Source: Torymus aiolomorphi (lineage: Eukaryota > Arthropoda > Insecta > Hymenoptera > Torymidae). From it: DNA of 64,000 bases. The stretch covers positions 176,246,604 through 176,310,603 of the forward strand of contig CM070873.1 of assembly GCA_036365515.1 (NCBI GenBank). Reading direction: 5' to 3'. The position numbers were made by a program, and so were the translations under genes. Of the stretch, positions 13,300 through 20,973 are shown piece by piece; the first letter of the stretch is position 1, and the number at the start of each line of letters is the position of its first letter. The notes beneath the pieces were generated by a model, which was not told the origin of the DNA, ran no database searches, and saw only the letters and a program-made list of their open reading frames with translations.

Positions 13300-13303
13300 A
13301 CTC

Positions 13304-13591
13304 ATATGATAATAGGTAATAATCTATTTTTTTTTCAATTTATGTAAAATCAAGAGAACAATGCTCTAAGTTTCACAATAATATACCCTTCTGCAAAGTT
13401 TCAAGTCAAAATATTAATTCGTTTTTGCGCAAACTTTGAACAAAATTTTTACATAACGCTTCCTCCACCTCGAAATTTTGTTCAAAGTTTATGCAAAAAC
13501 GAATTGATATTTTGACTTCAAATTTGGCAGAAAGGTAGAATACTGTGAAACTTAGAGCAATGTTCTCTTGATTTTGCATAATTCGGTAGTA
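13304..13591. repeat. Fold-back (palindromic) part of the GC-rich repeat
   Basis: An imperfect palindrome is centred near 13460. The sequence starting CAAGAGAACAATGCTCTAAG at 13351 is repeated inverted and ends at 13570, with matching inner segments around GCAAACTTTGAACAAAATTT. The paralogous palindrome is at about 37385-37625, with a similar layout but diverged arms. Confidence 0.8.
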
Positions 13592-13792
13592 GTAGGGGCA
13601 GCGCGGCTACCGCGCCAGAGCGGCTCCCACGCCACTTACCCGCCGAGTATTACTTACCGTCCGTCGGTAAGGTAGGGTGCAAAGTCACCATGCTAGAGGC
13701 CCGGTTGTAGAGGGCGCATTGAACATTTACTCCATCGATAAAATGCGTACGTATGTCATGTTGCAGGGGGCATGGGGCTCTCATGCGATGTT
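13592..13792. repeat. ~200-bp dispersed repeat, inverted copy at 39622-39835
   Basis: Starting at about GTAGTAGGGGCAGCGCGG and ending near CATGCGATGTT, this block is found in reverse complement at 39622-39835 with only scattered differences. At the second locus the block is attached to a terminus (TTTTTACCGACC...). Here it is attached to the palindrome. It is therefore a module of a mosaic element family. Confidence 0.85.
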
Positions 13793-13860
13793 CTGAGGAT
13801 ATGCTATATCCATTGTGAATATTTATGATGATATCAACACATTTTTATCCCATTCACTTA
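13793..13860. other. Left flank of the Polinton gene block
   Basis: About 70 bp between the dispersed repeat and the first provirus reading frame. I looked for a long terminal inverted repeat shared with the 24655-25300 side and did not see one. Confidence 0.3.
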
Positions 13861-14106
13861 CTACTTAAATCTTTTATAATCTTGTTGTTGGGAAAAGGAT
13901 TGAGTGTTAGTAGAATATTTACTAGTATTATTTTTCCACGCTGATTCATTTTTTTTACTATCGTCAGATAGTCTGGTATATGAAATCTTGTTTGAACCAG
14001 TACAATTTTTCCATTGGGACTCAGGCTTTTGTTTTTCTTTCTGACTATTGTCAGAAAGTCTGCTGTATGGGATGTTGCTACTACTAGTACTATTTGACTG
14101 ACCCAT
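13861..14106 (-). CDS. Small Ser/Asn/Gln/Lys-rich protein at the capsid end of the Polinton
   Basis: An 81-codon frame starting from an ATG, lying just downstream of the major capsid gene on the same strand. The product is highly polar and contains an internal duplication. One copy reads Y-S-R-L-S-D-N-S-Q-K and, about 28 residues later, the second reads Y-T-R-L-S-D-D-S-K-K; each is followed by a W-K-N motif. The duplication preserved at amino-acid level argues for real coding. I do not recognise the family. Another open frame overlaps it (13854-14123). Function unknown. Confidence 0.4.
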   Translation of the reverse strand: MGQSNSTSSSNIPYSRLSDNSQKEKQKPESQWKNCTGSNKISYTRLSDDSKKNESAWKNNTSKYSTNTQSFSQQQDYKRFK

Positions 14107-14291
14107 TTTGTTGATTGTTTCAATTAGACTGAGGTAATATTAGAATTTATGTGATTTATAAACACAACTTATTTTTTAAAACTTATGAGAAAAAGGAGGG
14201 GATAAAAAGATAGGTAATAAAAAGATAATTCATTTTTTTTTATAATTTCTTTATTTTTCATAATTTACAAACAAATGATACATATAAATTT

Positions 14292-15530
14292 TTATACAAG
14301 TTTTTTAACATCACCACTAACAGGATTATATTTTATAATACGATCATGTAAAATTAAACAATAAGCAGTGGTTTCTGCAGAAATATTTTCTTTGGTTTCA
14401 AATTCAAGACGGACATCCACAGCAGCTTGTTTTAGAGATTCATTCTGTTTAGAACAATCGATGACAATAAATGGTGTATAATTTATAAATTCTGATTTAC
14501 TCAGTAAAGGATCTATTTCATTGTTGTTATAATATTCGCTTTGAAAATGTGCATACATATCATATAAAAGCGCATATTGATTATGTGTAACATCTAAATT
14601 GAGATTACCATAAGGATAGTACTGAGAATTCAAAAAAAGTTTGACATTACTGATATTACAGTGATCAAAATGACTATTGTTTACATTTTTCTCACCTCTT
14701 CATTTCGTTTGGAAAGCTAAAATTACAAAGCGTGGCTTTTCTAATTGGTTAGAGGTTTTAACAGTCCATATTTGTTTTACAGTTGTTGGAAGAACAGGAT
14801 ATTCGTATAATTCCCATGAACGATAACTCATAGCAATAGGTATATCTTTTTGTATAAAATTAAAAAGCTGTATTTTACATTTGTCTGATAACATAACGTA
14901 AGGCATAAGCCATTCTACTCGAGTAAGTTGAATTTTAAAATTTTCATAATTTACAGCATCATCTTGAGTAGAACTTTGTATAACAGCATTTTAATCATTT
15001 CTTGATCTTGTCAGTATAAGTTCATGTTTAACATTTACAATTATTTTACGATAATCTTCAGCAAATCCAAAAATCATGGATAAAGGTATAGAGACATCAA
15101 AATTTCCACTATTATCAGTAATTTTTCCTGTTTCTGTTACACCTATCCATCCTGCGTTCTCAAGATATTTGCTTTGGTTTGGTGAAAAAAAAACATAACC
15201 TTTTAACGTAGAAGTCAATCCAACATTTTTACATCTATCAATTTCTACTCCATTGATATCATAACGCATTTCTTCAAATAAGTGACATATAGCATTATTT
15301 ACAAATGCAGTATTTGTCAGCGGAGTACCATCATTTTTTGTTAATTTACCACATATATGTAAGGTACTTTTTGATGGTAATAAACATAAATCTTGATGCT
15401 GAATAGATATACGAATTTCATCACTATTATTGAAAGATGATGAGGTATATGGTTGATGAGCATGAAGCTCATAGTGTGAAATTGCATCATCAAAAATTAC
15501 TGGTGACTGTACACTAAGGACTTCCTCCAT
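14292..15530 (-). pseudogene. Polinton/adintovirus major capsid protein, two nonsense codons
   Basis: About 413 codons from the ATG at 15530, with the family's start, middle and end recognisable in one frame: SSFNNSDEIRISIQHQDLCL near the N-terminus, SIPLSMIFGFAEDYRKI in the middle, and QYYPYGNLNLD and PFIVIDCSKQNESLK near the C-terminus. This is the double jelly-roll major capsid family of insect Polintons, which would form the icosahedral shell. The reading frame is continuous except for in-frame stops at 14991-14993 (TAA) and 14700-14702 (TGA). Length is close to that of intact relatives, so damage looks recent. The upstream small basic gene overlaps its start by a few codons, as in a compact viral gene cluster. 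Confidence 0.85.
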
Positions 15531-15774
15531 TTTCTTCTGGTTTCAAATGACAGCAGCAGATACATATATAAGTTACTTTTTTAATTTTTTTGACTGTATT
15601 TTTTTTTACGTTTCCATTGTTCTTTTGATTTATAATTTTTAAGCCTAGACTTTTTAGAAACTGAATATTTTGACGTGTTAACTGTTTCGTTACTTGTTGT
15701 CGACTGATCGCTTGCTGACATACTGGAGTATTAATATAACCTTTTCCAATCTTAGAGTTGTAAACTATTCTCAT
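15514..15774 (-). CDS. Small basic protein conserved between minor and major capsid genes
   Basis: 86 codons from the ATG at 15774. The start overlaps the end of the minor capsid gene (stop at 15777-15779), and its own end overlaps the major capsid start. The product is Lys/Arg-rich with a motif KIGKGYINT near the N-terminus followed by SRQQVTKQLTRQNIQFLKSL. A similar small protein sits at this position in other insect Polintons as I remember them. Its role is unknown; DNA or capsid-interior binding is a guess from charge. The frame is intact. Confidence 0.6.
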   Translation of the reverse strand: MRIVYNSKIGKGYINTPVCQQAISRQQVTKQLTRQNIQFLKSLGLKIINQKNNGNVKKNTVKKIKKVTYICICCCHLKPEENGGSP

Positions 15775-15776
15775 TA

Positions 15777-16466
15777 TCAAACTGTTTTGATATGTAAGCG
15801 AATCGTAATAACTTCACCTCGAAGATTTACTAAGTCACCGTTTTGATCAACAATGCGTAATTGTAAATGGTCGATAATTTTTACAGTGATCGGTAAATAT
15901 ATTATTTGCTTTGGAACTTCAATAATCTTAAATCCTGGTGGCACTGCCGGAAAAAACTCGTGAATAGTATGAACCTTATTTTGATTAATATATGCACCAG
16001 TTGTTATATTACATTCGGCACGTACTGCGTTCACTTTAAGAATGGTAACTGGCATGTCGGACACATGACTTATATTAGGTTCAAGAAGGCATTTTGTAAA
16101 TCCTAATAATTGACCAATAGAATGATTCTCTTGAAATTCAATTTTACGATTACAAGTAATAATACTCCGTAATGTATTATTATTAGGCTTAATACTAATT
16201 ATTATTCCTTTGCGTTCGAGAGTTTTTTGTAACGTTTTTTCAATATCATCTATTTCATAACTACCAGTAGGTAACTCCACTATCTCTTTACCAACATAAA
16301 ATTTATTGCAGTTCATATCAATATTTGGTATAGAATTAAAAGTTAGCAGTTCAACTAATTCCAATACATATTTTCTTTTGGGATCAAGTTCAATCGGAGG
16401 GAAATAATCAGCTGCTAGAACTGACGAAGTCCCTGACAAACTAAGAGTAAACGATTCAAAAATCTT
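15777..16466 (-). CDS. Polinton minor capsid (penton) protein
   Basis: About 220 codons clearly match the minor capsid family of insect Polintons: YFPPIELDPKRKYVLELVEL near the start, YEIDDIEKTL, and near the end FFPAVPPGFKIIEVPKQIIY. The single jelly-roll penton would sit at capsid vertices. The frame is intact to the stop at 15777. No ATG precedes the conserved start. The frame extends upstream through ESFTLSLSG to an in-frame TAA near 16470, so the original start codon seems lost or the 5' end altered. The gene lies between the protease and the small basic gene on the same strand. Confidence 0.8.
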   Translation of the reverse strand, partial: KIFESFTLSLSGTSSVLAADYFPPIELDPKRKYVLELVELLTFNSIPNIDMNCNKFYVGKEIVELPTGSYEIDDIEKTLQKTLERKGIIISIKPNNNTLRSIITCNRKIEFQENHSIGQLLGFTKCLLEPNISHVSDMPVTILKVNAVRAECNITTGAYINQNKVHTIHEFFPAVPPGFKIIEVPKQIIYLPITVKIIDHLQLRIVDQNGDLVNLRGEVITIRLHIKTV

Positions 16467-16498
16467 GATACTTTACGTGGAACTAACTTCATTCAATA

Positions 16499-16913
16499 TT
16501 ATTTCTTCTTATATGGATAGAAATTTTCAGTTGAATTCAATTGATTACATAAAAATTTCAAACAAAGATGTCCACAAATATAAGTATTGAATTGTTAATA
16601 CCTTCCATAATTGTATTTTATTTCTTTCACTTTTAAGTAATTTATAAGATCTTGAGGCGGACGCAAATCACCAAAACTATCAAAATAAAAAACATTATTT
16701 CCATTTTTTCGATAAGCTACCCAATGTGTTCCAGGTCCATCCTTATCATCAAGATTGATAATAACACTTTCTTTATAAAGGCAGCCATTTGATGGTAATG
16801 CATTTCTCATAAATACACCTCTAAAATTTTTTATTTGCATAATTTTTACATATTTTAATAAATCGTTGTCAGTTAAGGGCCGTTTTGGTAATCTTACTGT
16901 TTCAACAAGCTTT
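16499..16913 (-). pseudogene. Adenain-like cysteine protease of the Polinton
   Basis: The frame carries the adenovirus-protease-type (Ulp1/C48-like) core. The catalytic His is in GTHWVAY, the acidic residue in YFDSFG and the nucleophile Cys in CGHLCLKFL. In relatives this enzyme matures capsid proteins. An in-frame TAA at 16595-16597 separates the Cys from the rest, where relatives carry Gln, so a full-length enzyme is not made. The 5' end is unclear: no suitable ATG is present and a run of ten A residues upstream (near 16911-16920) may have shifted the frame. It follows the PLA2 gene closely on the same strand. Confidence 0.75.
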
Positions 16914-16939
16914 TTTTTTTAATCACTTTTTTGACTTTT

Positions 16940-17683
16940 TCACTTTTTTAATTGCTTGAAACAGGTACCATAACCCTTTGCATAGGGTTTTAAATATAAT
17001 CCTTTTTCAAGGGCTAATTCTTCAACTTTCTTATTATGTCTTTGCTGTTCTTCCATCTGTCTTTTAGCAGCATTCGCTCGATTGATAGCTTGAGCAAGAT
17101 CTGCAAACTATGGAACCAGAGCAGAGAGAAAGCCACCATGTTTCGATACAGGTAATATACGGGGAACTTTAACATATTTTTTTCCTCCTGCTCTTTTTGC
17201 ATGTTTGCGTGCGGTCATAAGGGCTGATTTGATTACAGATTGTGAATCTGTACTAGGACTGAGAGATTTAGCAGTAGACTTAATTAAACGTTTAAGCCCA
17301 GCCATTTTTTTTCTTAATCTTTTTGTTTTACTCTTTCTTTGTCCCATACCCAACTTATTTTTTACTTTCATGATGTTAGTAACAGCGTAAACCGCAGCTT
17401 TTTCTCCAAAACTAGCGTCTTTAGACTTCACTCTTTCCCACGCCTTTTCTGCTAAAACTTGATCTGCTGAGTTTCTTGCCTTAATGTTTTCGCGATTTTT
17501 TGAATAAGCTATATCGTGTTCCTTGCATGCAGTATCAAGTGGATTAATGCCTGGATCACCGCGAGCTAATCTTTTAGATAACTTTGTACCTGGTCCACAG
17601 TATTGATAACCAGGAAAATGAAGTTCAAGTGGTAGTTTATTTATCAAATTATTAACTAGTCCTGAGCCTTTATGAATAATCAT
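16940..17683 (-). pseudogene. VP1-type phospholipase A2 protein of the Polinton, one nonsense codon
   Basis: Starting from the ATG at 17683, residues 28-33 (YCGPGT) form the calcium loop and residues 50-60 contain the DxACxEHDIAY motif with the His-Asp catalytic pair at 56-57. This is the parvovirus VP1-like PLA2 domain also carried by adintoviruses and many Polintons, where it is thought to aid endosomal escape. The remaining ~180 residues are basic and Ala/Lys-rich. An in-frame TAG at 17108-17110 interrupts the frame; the same frame then continues through a recognisable C-terminal tail (LEKGLYLKPYAKG) to a TGA at 16940. It is transcribed away from the ATPase gene across a short shared intergenic region. 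Confidence 0.8.
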
Positions 17684-17777
17684 TACTCGATGATAGTCTT
17701 TTTATGAATGACGAGAAAACTATAAGTATATGCTTTTATAGAAGTTTTCATCAGTCGTAATCAAGTTTTAAAACAAG
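17684..17777. promoter_or_regulatory. Divergent promoter region between PLA2 and ATPase genes
   Basis: The two gene starts are only 94 bp apart and point away from each other. The interval contains CTATAAGTATATG followed by CTTTTATAG, giving TATA-like elements in both orientations. I infer a bidirectional late promoter for the morphogenesis cluster. Exact start sites cannot be seen. Confidence 0.45.
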
Positions 17778-18482
17778 ATGGATGTTAAAGAAAACCAAAT
17801 TAAATTACCAGTTATCAATTTTGATAGTTTAACTGAACCAAATAAAATATCTTATAAACGTCACGGTGATTTATTTCCAAACAGTATTCGTGCTATATTT
17901 TGTGGACCATCAAATTGTGGTAAAACAAATGCTCTACTTTCTTTACTTATACACCCAAATGGTCTAAAGTTTGAAAATATCTATATCTATTCAAAGTCTT
18001 TAAATCAACCAAAATACCGGTTCCGTGAAAAGCTTATTGAACCTATTGAAGGAATCAAATATTTATCTTTCAGCGAACATGATCTAGTTGTTTCACCTGA
18101 CGGAGCTCAAAATAATTCTATTTTCATATTTGATGATATAGCATGTGAAAAACAAAATAATGTTAAATCATTCTATTGTATGGGTAGACATAAAAATGTT
18201 GATTGCTTTTATTTATGTCAATCGTATGCACAAGTTCCTAAACATTTAGTACGTGATAATGTTAATCTATTAGTTATATTTCGACAAGATGATATGAATT
18301 TAAAACATATTTACAACGATCACGTAAATACAGATATGACGTACAAAAGATTTAAAGATATTTGCTCATCTTGTTGGGAGACTAATCATAGTTTTCTTGT
18401 TATCAATAAAGATAATGATGTAAATAATGGTCGATACCGAAAAGGATTTGATCAATTTGTCATAAATATACAATCAAGCTAA
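17778..18482 (+). CDS. Polinton genome-packaging ATPase (FtsK/A32-like)
   Basis: An intact 234-codon gene from the ATG in AACAAGATGG. Walker A is GPSNCGKT at residues 43-50 and Walker B is IFIFDD at 115-120. Length and motifs fit the A32-like packaging ATPases of Polintons, which drive DNA into preformed capsids. It is the first gene of a rightward cluster (ATPase, Lys/Glu-rich protein, small structural protein, integrase) with short spacers. No frame damage is seen, in contrast to its neighbours. Confidence 0.88.
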   Translation: MDVKENQIKLPVINFDSLTEPNKISYKRHGDLFPNSIRAIFCGPSNCGKTNALLSLLIHPNGLKFENIYIYSKSLNQPKYRFREKLIEPIEGIKYLSFSEHDLVVSPDGAQNNSIFIFDDIACEKQNNVKSFYCMGRHKNVDCFYLCQSYAQVPKHLVRDNVNLLVIFRQDDMNLKHIYNDHVNTDMTYKRFKDICSSCWETNHSFLVINKDNDVNNGRYRKGFDQFVINIQSS

Positions 18483-18520
18483 AAATAGATCATTTATTTA
18501 CGAAGTGTTGAATCGTTAAC

Positions 18521-19447
18521 ATGTCTGACTTTAATCATCAAATATCCATTCTACGTGAAGTGGAGAAAGCTCGGAACGCAATAAAACGTAAATATGATTC
18601 AATAAAATCATATAAAATAGACAGTGAAAAAGCTTTTAATGAATCATACAAGCCAATTATAGAACCTTTAAATAAAATAGTTGAGAATGAAAACGTGAAA
18701 AATAAGGTGAAAAATAAGGTGAAGAAAAAAGATAAAGTTGATAGAATTAAGAAAGAAGAAAAGGAAGAACAAAGATTCTATGAAAATCAAGATCAAAACG
18801 ATGAAAATACTGCAAGTTCTTTTGAGACAGCTGATTTAGATAGTGAAGAAGATCAGAATGATGTAACAATTAAAAAGAAAGATGAAGTAACAGAATATAT
18901 TGATTTATTAAATAAAGGAAAAATGAGTTCATTAGATACAGTTTATGGTGTACGTAAAATGCATGACGATACCTACAAAATTGGTGACACACGTATATAC
19001 TTTGAAGATAATAATATTACTATAGGCGATAAAAAATATGAACAAAATCCAGGACTCATTGAATTATTGTTTATGAAACAATCCAATGATAAAGTTATTA
19101 CTGTTAAAGACCTAAAAAACTATGAAGAGATTTTAAATAACACTAATGCATGTAAAAAATATTATAAACCAAATGAATCTTTTCGTCAACAGTCGTCTAA
19201 AAAATATAATAACTATATTTTAAAACTCATATTAAACCCTAACTTAAAGACAGGTGAAGGTTTACTACAGTCTTATAAAATAGCTCGTAAATATACGAAT
19301 ACTGATTATATATACTGGGATGATCCAAATGAACTTGTAGAACGTCTTAGACTTCTGATAGCTGAAGTTTCAGCTGGTAATGAAAATCACGTAAATAAAA
19401 TTCAATCTATTATTGAAGAACTTCGGGAAGCAAAAATTATATATTAA
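18521..19447 (+). CDS. Conserved Polinton protein with charged linker
   Basis: An intact 308-codon gene 38 bp after the ATPase. The first ~45 residues look helical. Residues ~55-115 are a Lys/Glu/Asp-rich low-complexity linker. The C-terminal ~180 residues contain the conserved block beginning LDTVYGVRKMHDDTYKIGD and end with IYWDDPNELVERLRLL and a final REAKIIY. This C-terminal block is conserved next to the ATPase in insect Polintons in my memory, but its function is not known. A structural or scaffolding role is only inferred from position. Confidence 0.7.
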   Translation: MSDFNHQISILREVEKARNAIKRKYDSIKSYKIDSEKAFNESYKPIIEPLNKIVENENVKNKVKNKVKKKDKVDRIKKEEKEEQRFYENQDQNDENTASSFETADLDSEEDQNDVTIKKKDEVTEYIDLLNKGKMSSLDTVYGVRKMHDDTYKIGDTRIYFEDNNITIGDKKYEQNPGLIELLFMKQSNDKVITVKDLKNYEEILNNTNACKKYYKPNESFRQQSSKKYNNYILKLILNPNLKTGEGLLQSYKIARKYTNTDYIYWDDPNELVERLRLLIAEVSAGNENHVNKIQSIIEELREAKIIY

Positions 19448-19482
19448 AAGAGTGTCGCACAAAATTTTATTTCAGTGTAAAT

Positions 19483-19821
19483 ATGAGTGTGGATCTGTTC
19501 GGACGTCATTTAGGACGAATAGAAGCTAGTCGCGGACCTCAAGGAATTGGATACAAATTTACTGTTGATGGACAGTATGATATAGAAAATAAAAGATTAT
19601 GTAATGTCGCAGCTCCTAACGATAAGAATGATGCTGTAAATTTGATTACTCTCGAACGTATTGTACAAGCTGAAATGCAAAAAGTGTATCAGTCAACAGC
19701 ACACTTAAGAACTGAGCTTAAAAATTTAGATGATATTGTTGACATCCATAGAGATGAAATAGATGATAAATTGAGAAAATTGGAATTTGAAATAGCAACC
19801 ATACGTAAAAGTAACTCATAA
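19483..19821 (+). CDS. Small conserved Polinton protein, possible virion component
   Basis: An intact 112-codon gene beginning MSVDLFGRHLGR. It has a glycine-rich start (RGPQGIGYKFTVDGQYD), then KRLCNVAAPNDKNDAVNL, and a predicted coiled-coil C-terminal third (about residues 65-108, many Leu and charged residues). The GxGY-DGxYD-LxNV-P-DAVN pattern resembles fibre-attachment or collar regions, but that is inference. It lies between the 308-residue protein and integrase on the same strand. Confidence 0.65.
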   Translation: MSVDLFGRHLGRIEASRGPQGIGYKFTVDGQYDIENKRLCNVAAPNDKNDAVNLITLERIVQAEMQKVYQSTAHLRTELKNLDDIVDIHRDEIDDKLRKLEFEIATIRKSNS

Positions 19822-19827
19822 CTTTTG

Positions 19828-20632
19828 ATGATGGAAAATAAAAAAGATATAGTAGAAGAATTATACAAACCTGCTCGTCGTAATTACACACGTCGAAAAT
19901 ATGATATACGAGATCTAGATGAAACATGGTAAGCTGATCTTGTGGAAATGATACCATATGCACATAAAAACAAAGGTTACAAGTATCTTCTTACTGTCAT
20001 TGATATGTTTTCTAAGTTTGCTTGGACGGTACCAGTGAAAAGTAAAACTGGAAAAAATGTATCTGAAGCTATGAAATTTATATTAAAAAAAGGACGAATA
20101 CCTAAAAATTTACAAACTGATCGAGGAAATGTGGAAAAACTTTAGTTTACAAGGCAGTTATAAATGGATAGATATTTTGCAAGACCTAACTTTACAGTAT
20201 AATAATACTAAGCACCGAACGATTGGTATGAAGCCCGCAGATGTTAATTTTACAACAGTTAATAAAGTTTATAATCGTTTATGCATTCATCAGAAAACCT
20301 CTAAACGTCTTTGTAGGCGTGCAAAATTTAAACTTGGTGATAAAGTTCGAATAAGTAAAAATAAAACTGTTTTCGAGAAAGGATATACACCAAACTGGTC
20401 TACAGAAATTTTTACAATAAATAAAGTATTACCTACATCACCATTTACATATCATTTGAAAGATTATCAAGATAAACCAATCGCTGGCGGATTCTATGAA
20501 GAAGAACTTATGAAGACTAAATATCCTGATATTTGCTTAGTAGAAAAAATTATAAAAAAACATGGCGATAAAATTTATGTAAAATGGTTAGGTTTTGATA
20601 AGTCTCATAATAGTTGGATAAAAAAAAAGTGA
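19828..20632 (+). pseudogene. Polinton retroviral-type integrase with chromodomain, internally deleted
   Basis: The start is the ATG at 19828. An in-frame TAA at 19930-19932 falls directly before ADLVEM, where relatives have Gln. The first catalytic Asp (in ADLVEM) and the second (in LQTDRG) are present. Directly after the second Asp the sequence jumps, with a +1 frame change near 20125, to KNFSLQGSYKWIDIL. The intervening ~40-50 residues, which hold the catalytic Glu in relatives, are gone. The C-terminal part is open and includes an SH3-like segment (FKLGDKVRISKNK) and a chromodomain-like end (VEKIIKKHGDKIYVKWLGF). Strand transfer activity is therefore lost. Confidence 0.82.
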
Positions 20633-20675
20633 TTTATGAATAAATAAAATTGTAAATAAGATGAACTAATTGTTT

Positions 20676-20882
20676 TTATTTAATACCTATTTCCTTACAT
20701 TTTTTTACAAGAATTGGATGCAAAATTTCATTAACTTTATTAATTCTTCTCCTAAAACGTTCTCGGTCACGCGCAATTTGTTCCCATTCTCCACACCGAG
20801 CCTTATGATATGCAAACCTCCACGCATGCATTACATGAACAGTTAGCTTTTCATCAAAATGTACATTCTTTTTAACACGCAT
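20676..20882 (-). CDS. PPP1R15 (GADD34)-like eIF2-alpha phosphatase targeting subunit
   Basis: 68 intact codons from an ATG, 92 bp downstream of the polymerase stop and converging with integrase. Residues 5-9 (KNVHF) fit the PP1-binding RVxF motif. Then come VHVMHAWRFAY (15-25), GEWEQ (31-35) and ARDRERFRRRI (37-47), which match the conserved C-terminal core of PPP1R15 proteins residue for residue at the key W, G-W-E, RDR and RF positions. PPP1R15 recruits PP1 to dephosphorylate eIF2-alpha and restore translation; minimal versions are known in large DNA viruses (ICP34.5, DP71L). Host insect versions are several hundred residues. Here only the core is present, as in viral forms. It could instead be a captured exon. 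Confidence 0.75.
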   Translation of the reverse strand: MRVKKNVHFDEKLTVHVMHAWRFAYHKARCGEWEQIARDRERFRRRINKVNEILHPILVKKCKEIGIK

Positions 20883-20973
20883 TGGACACCTAAAATAATA
20901 AATTTCTGTATTACATATGTAGAATATTTACTATAAATTAATATATAAATTATTATTATACAAAAAAATATAC

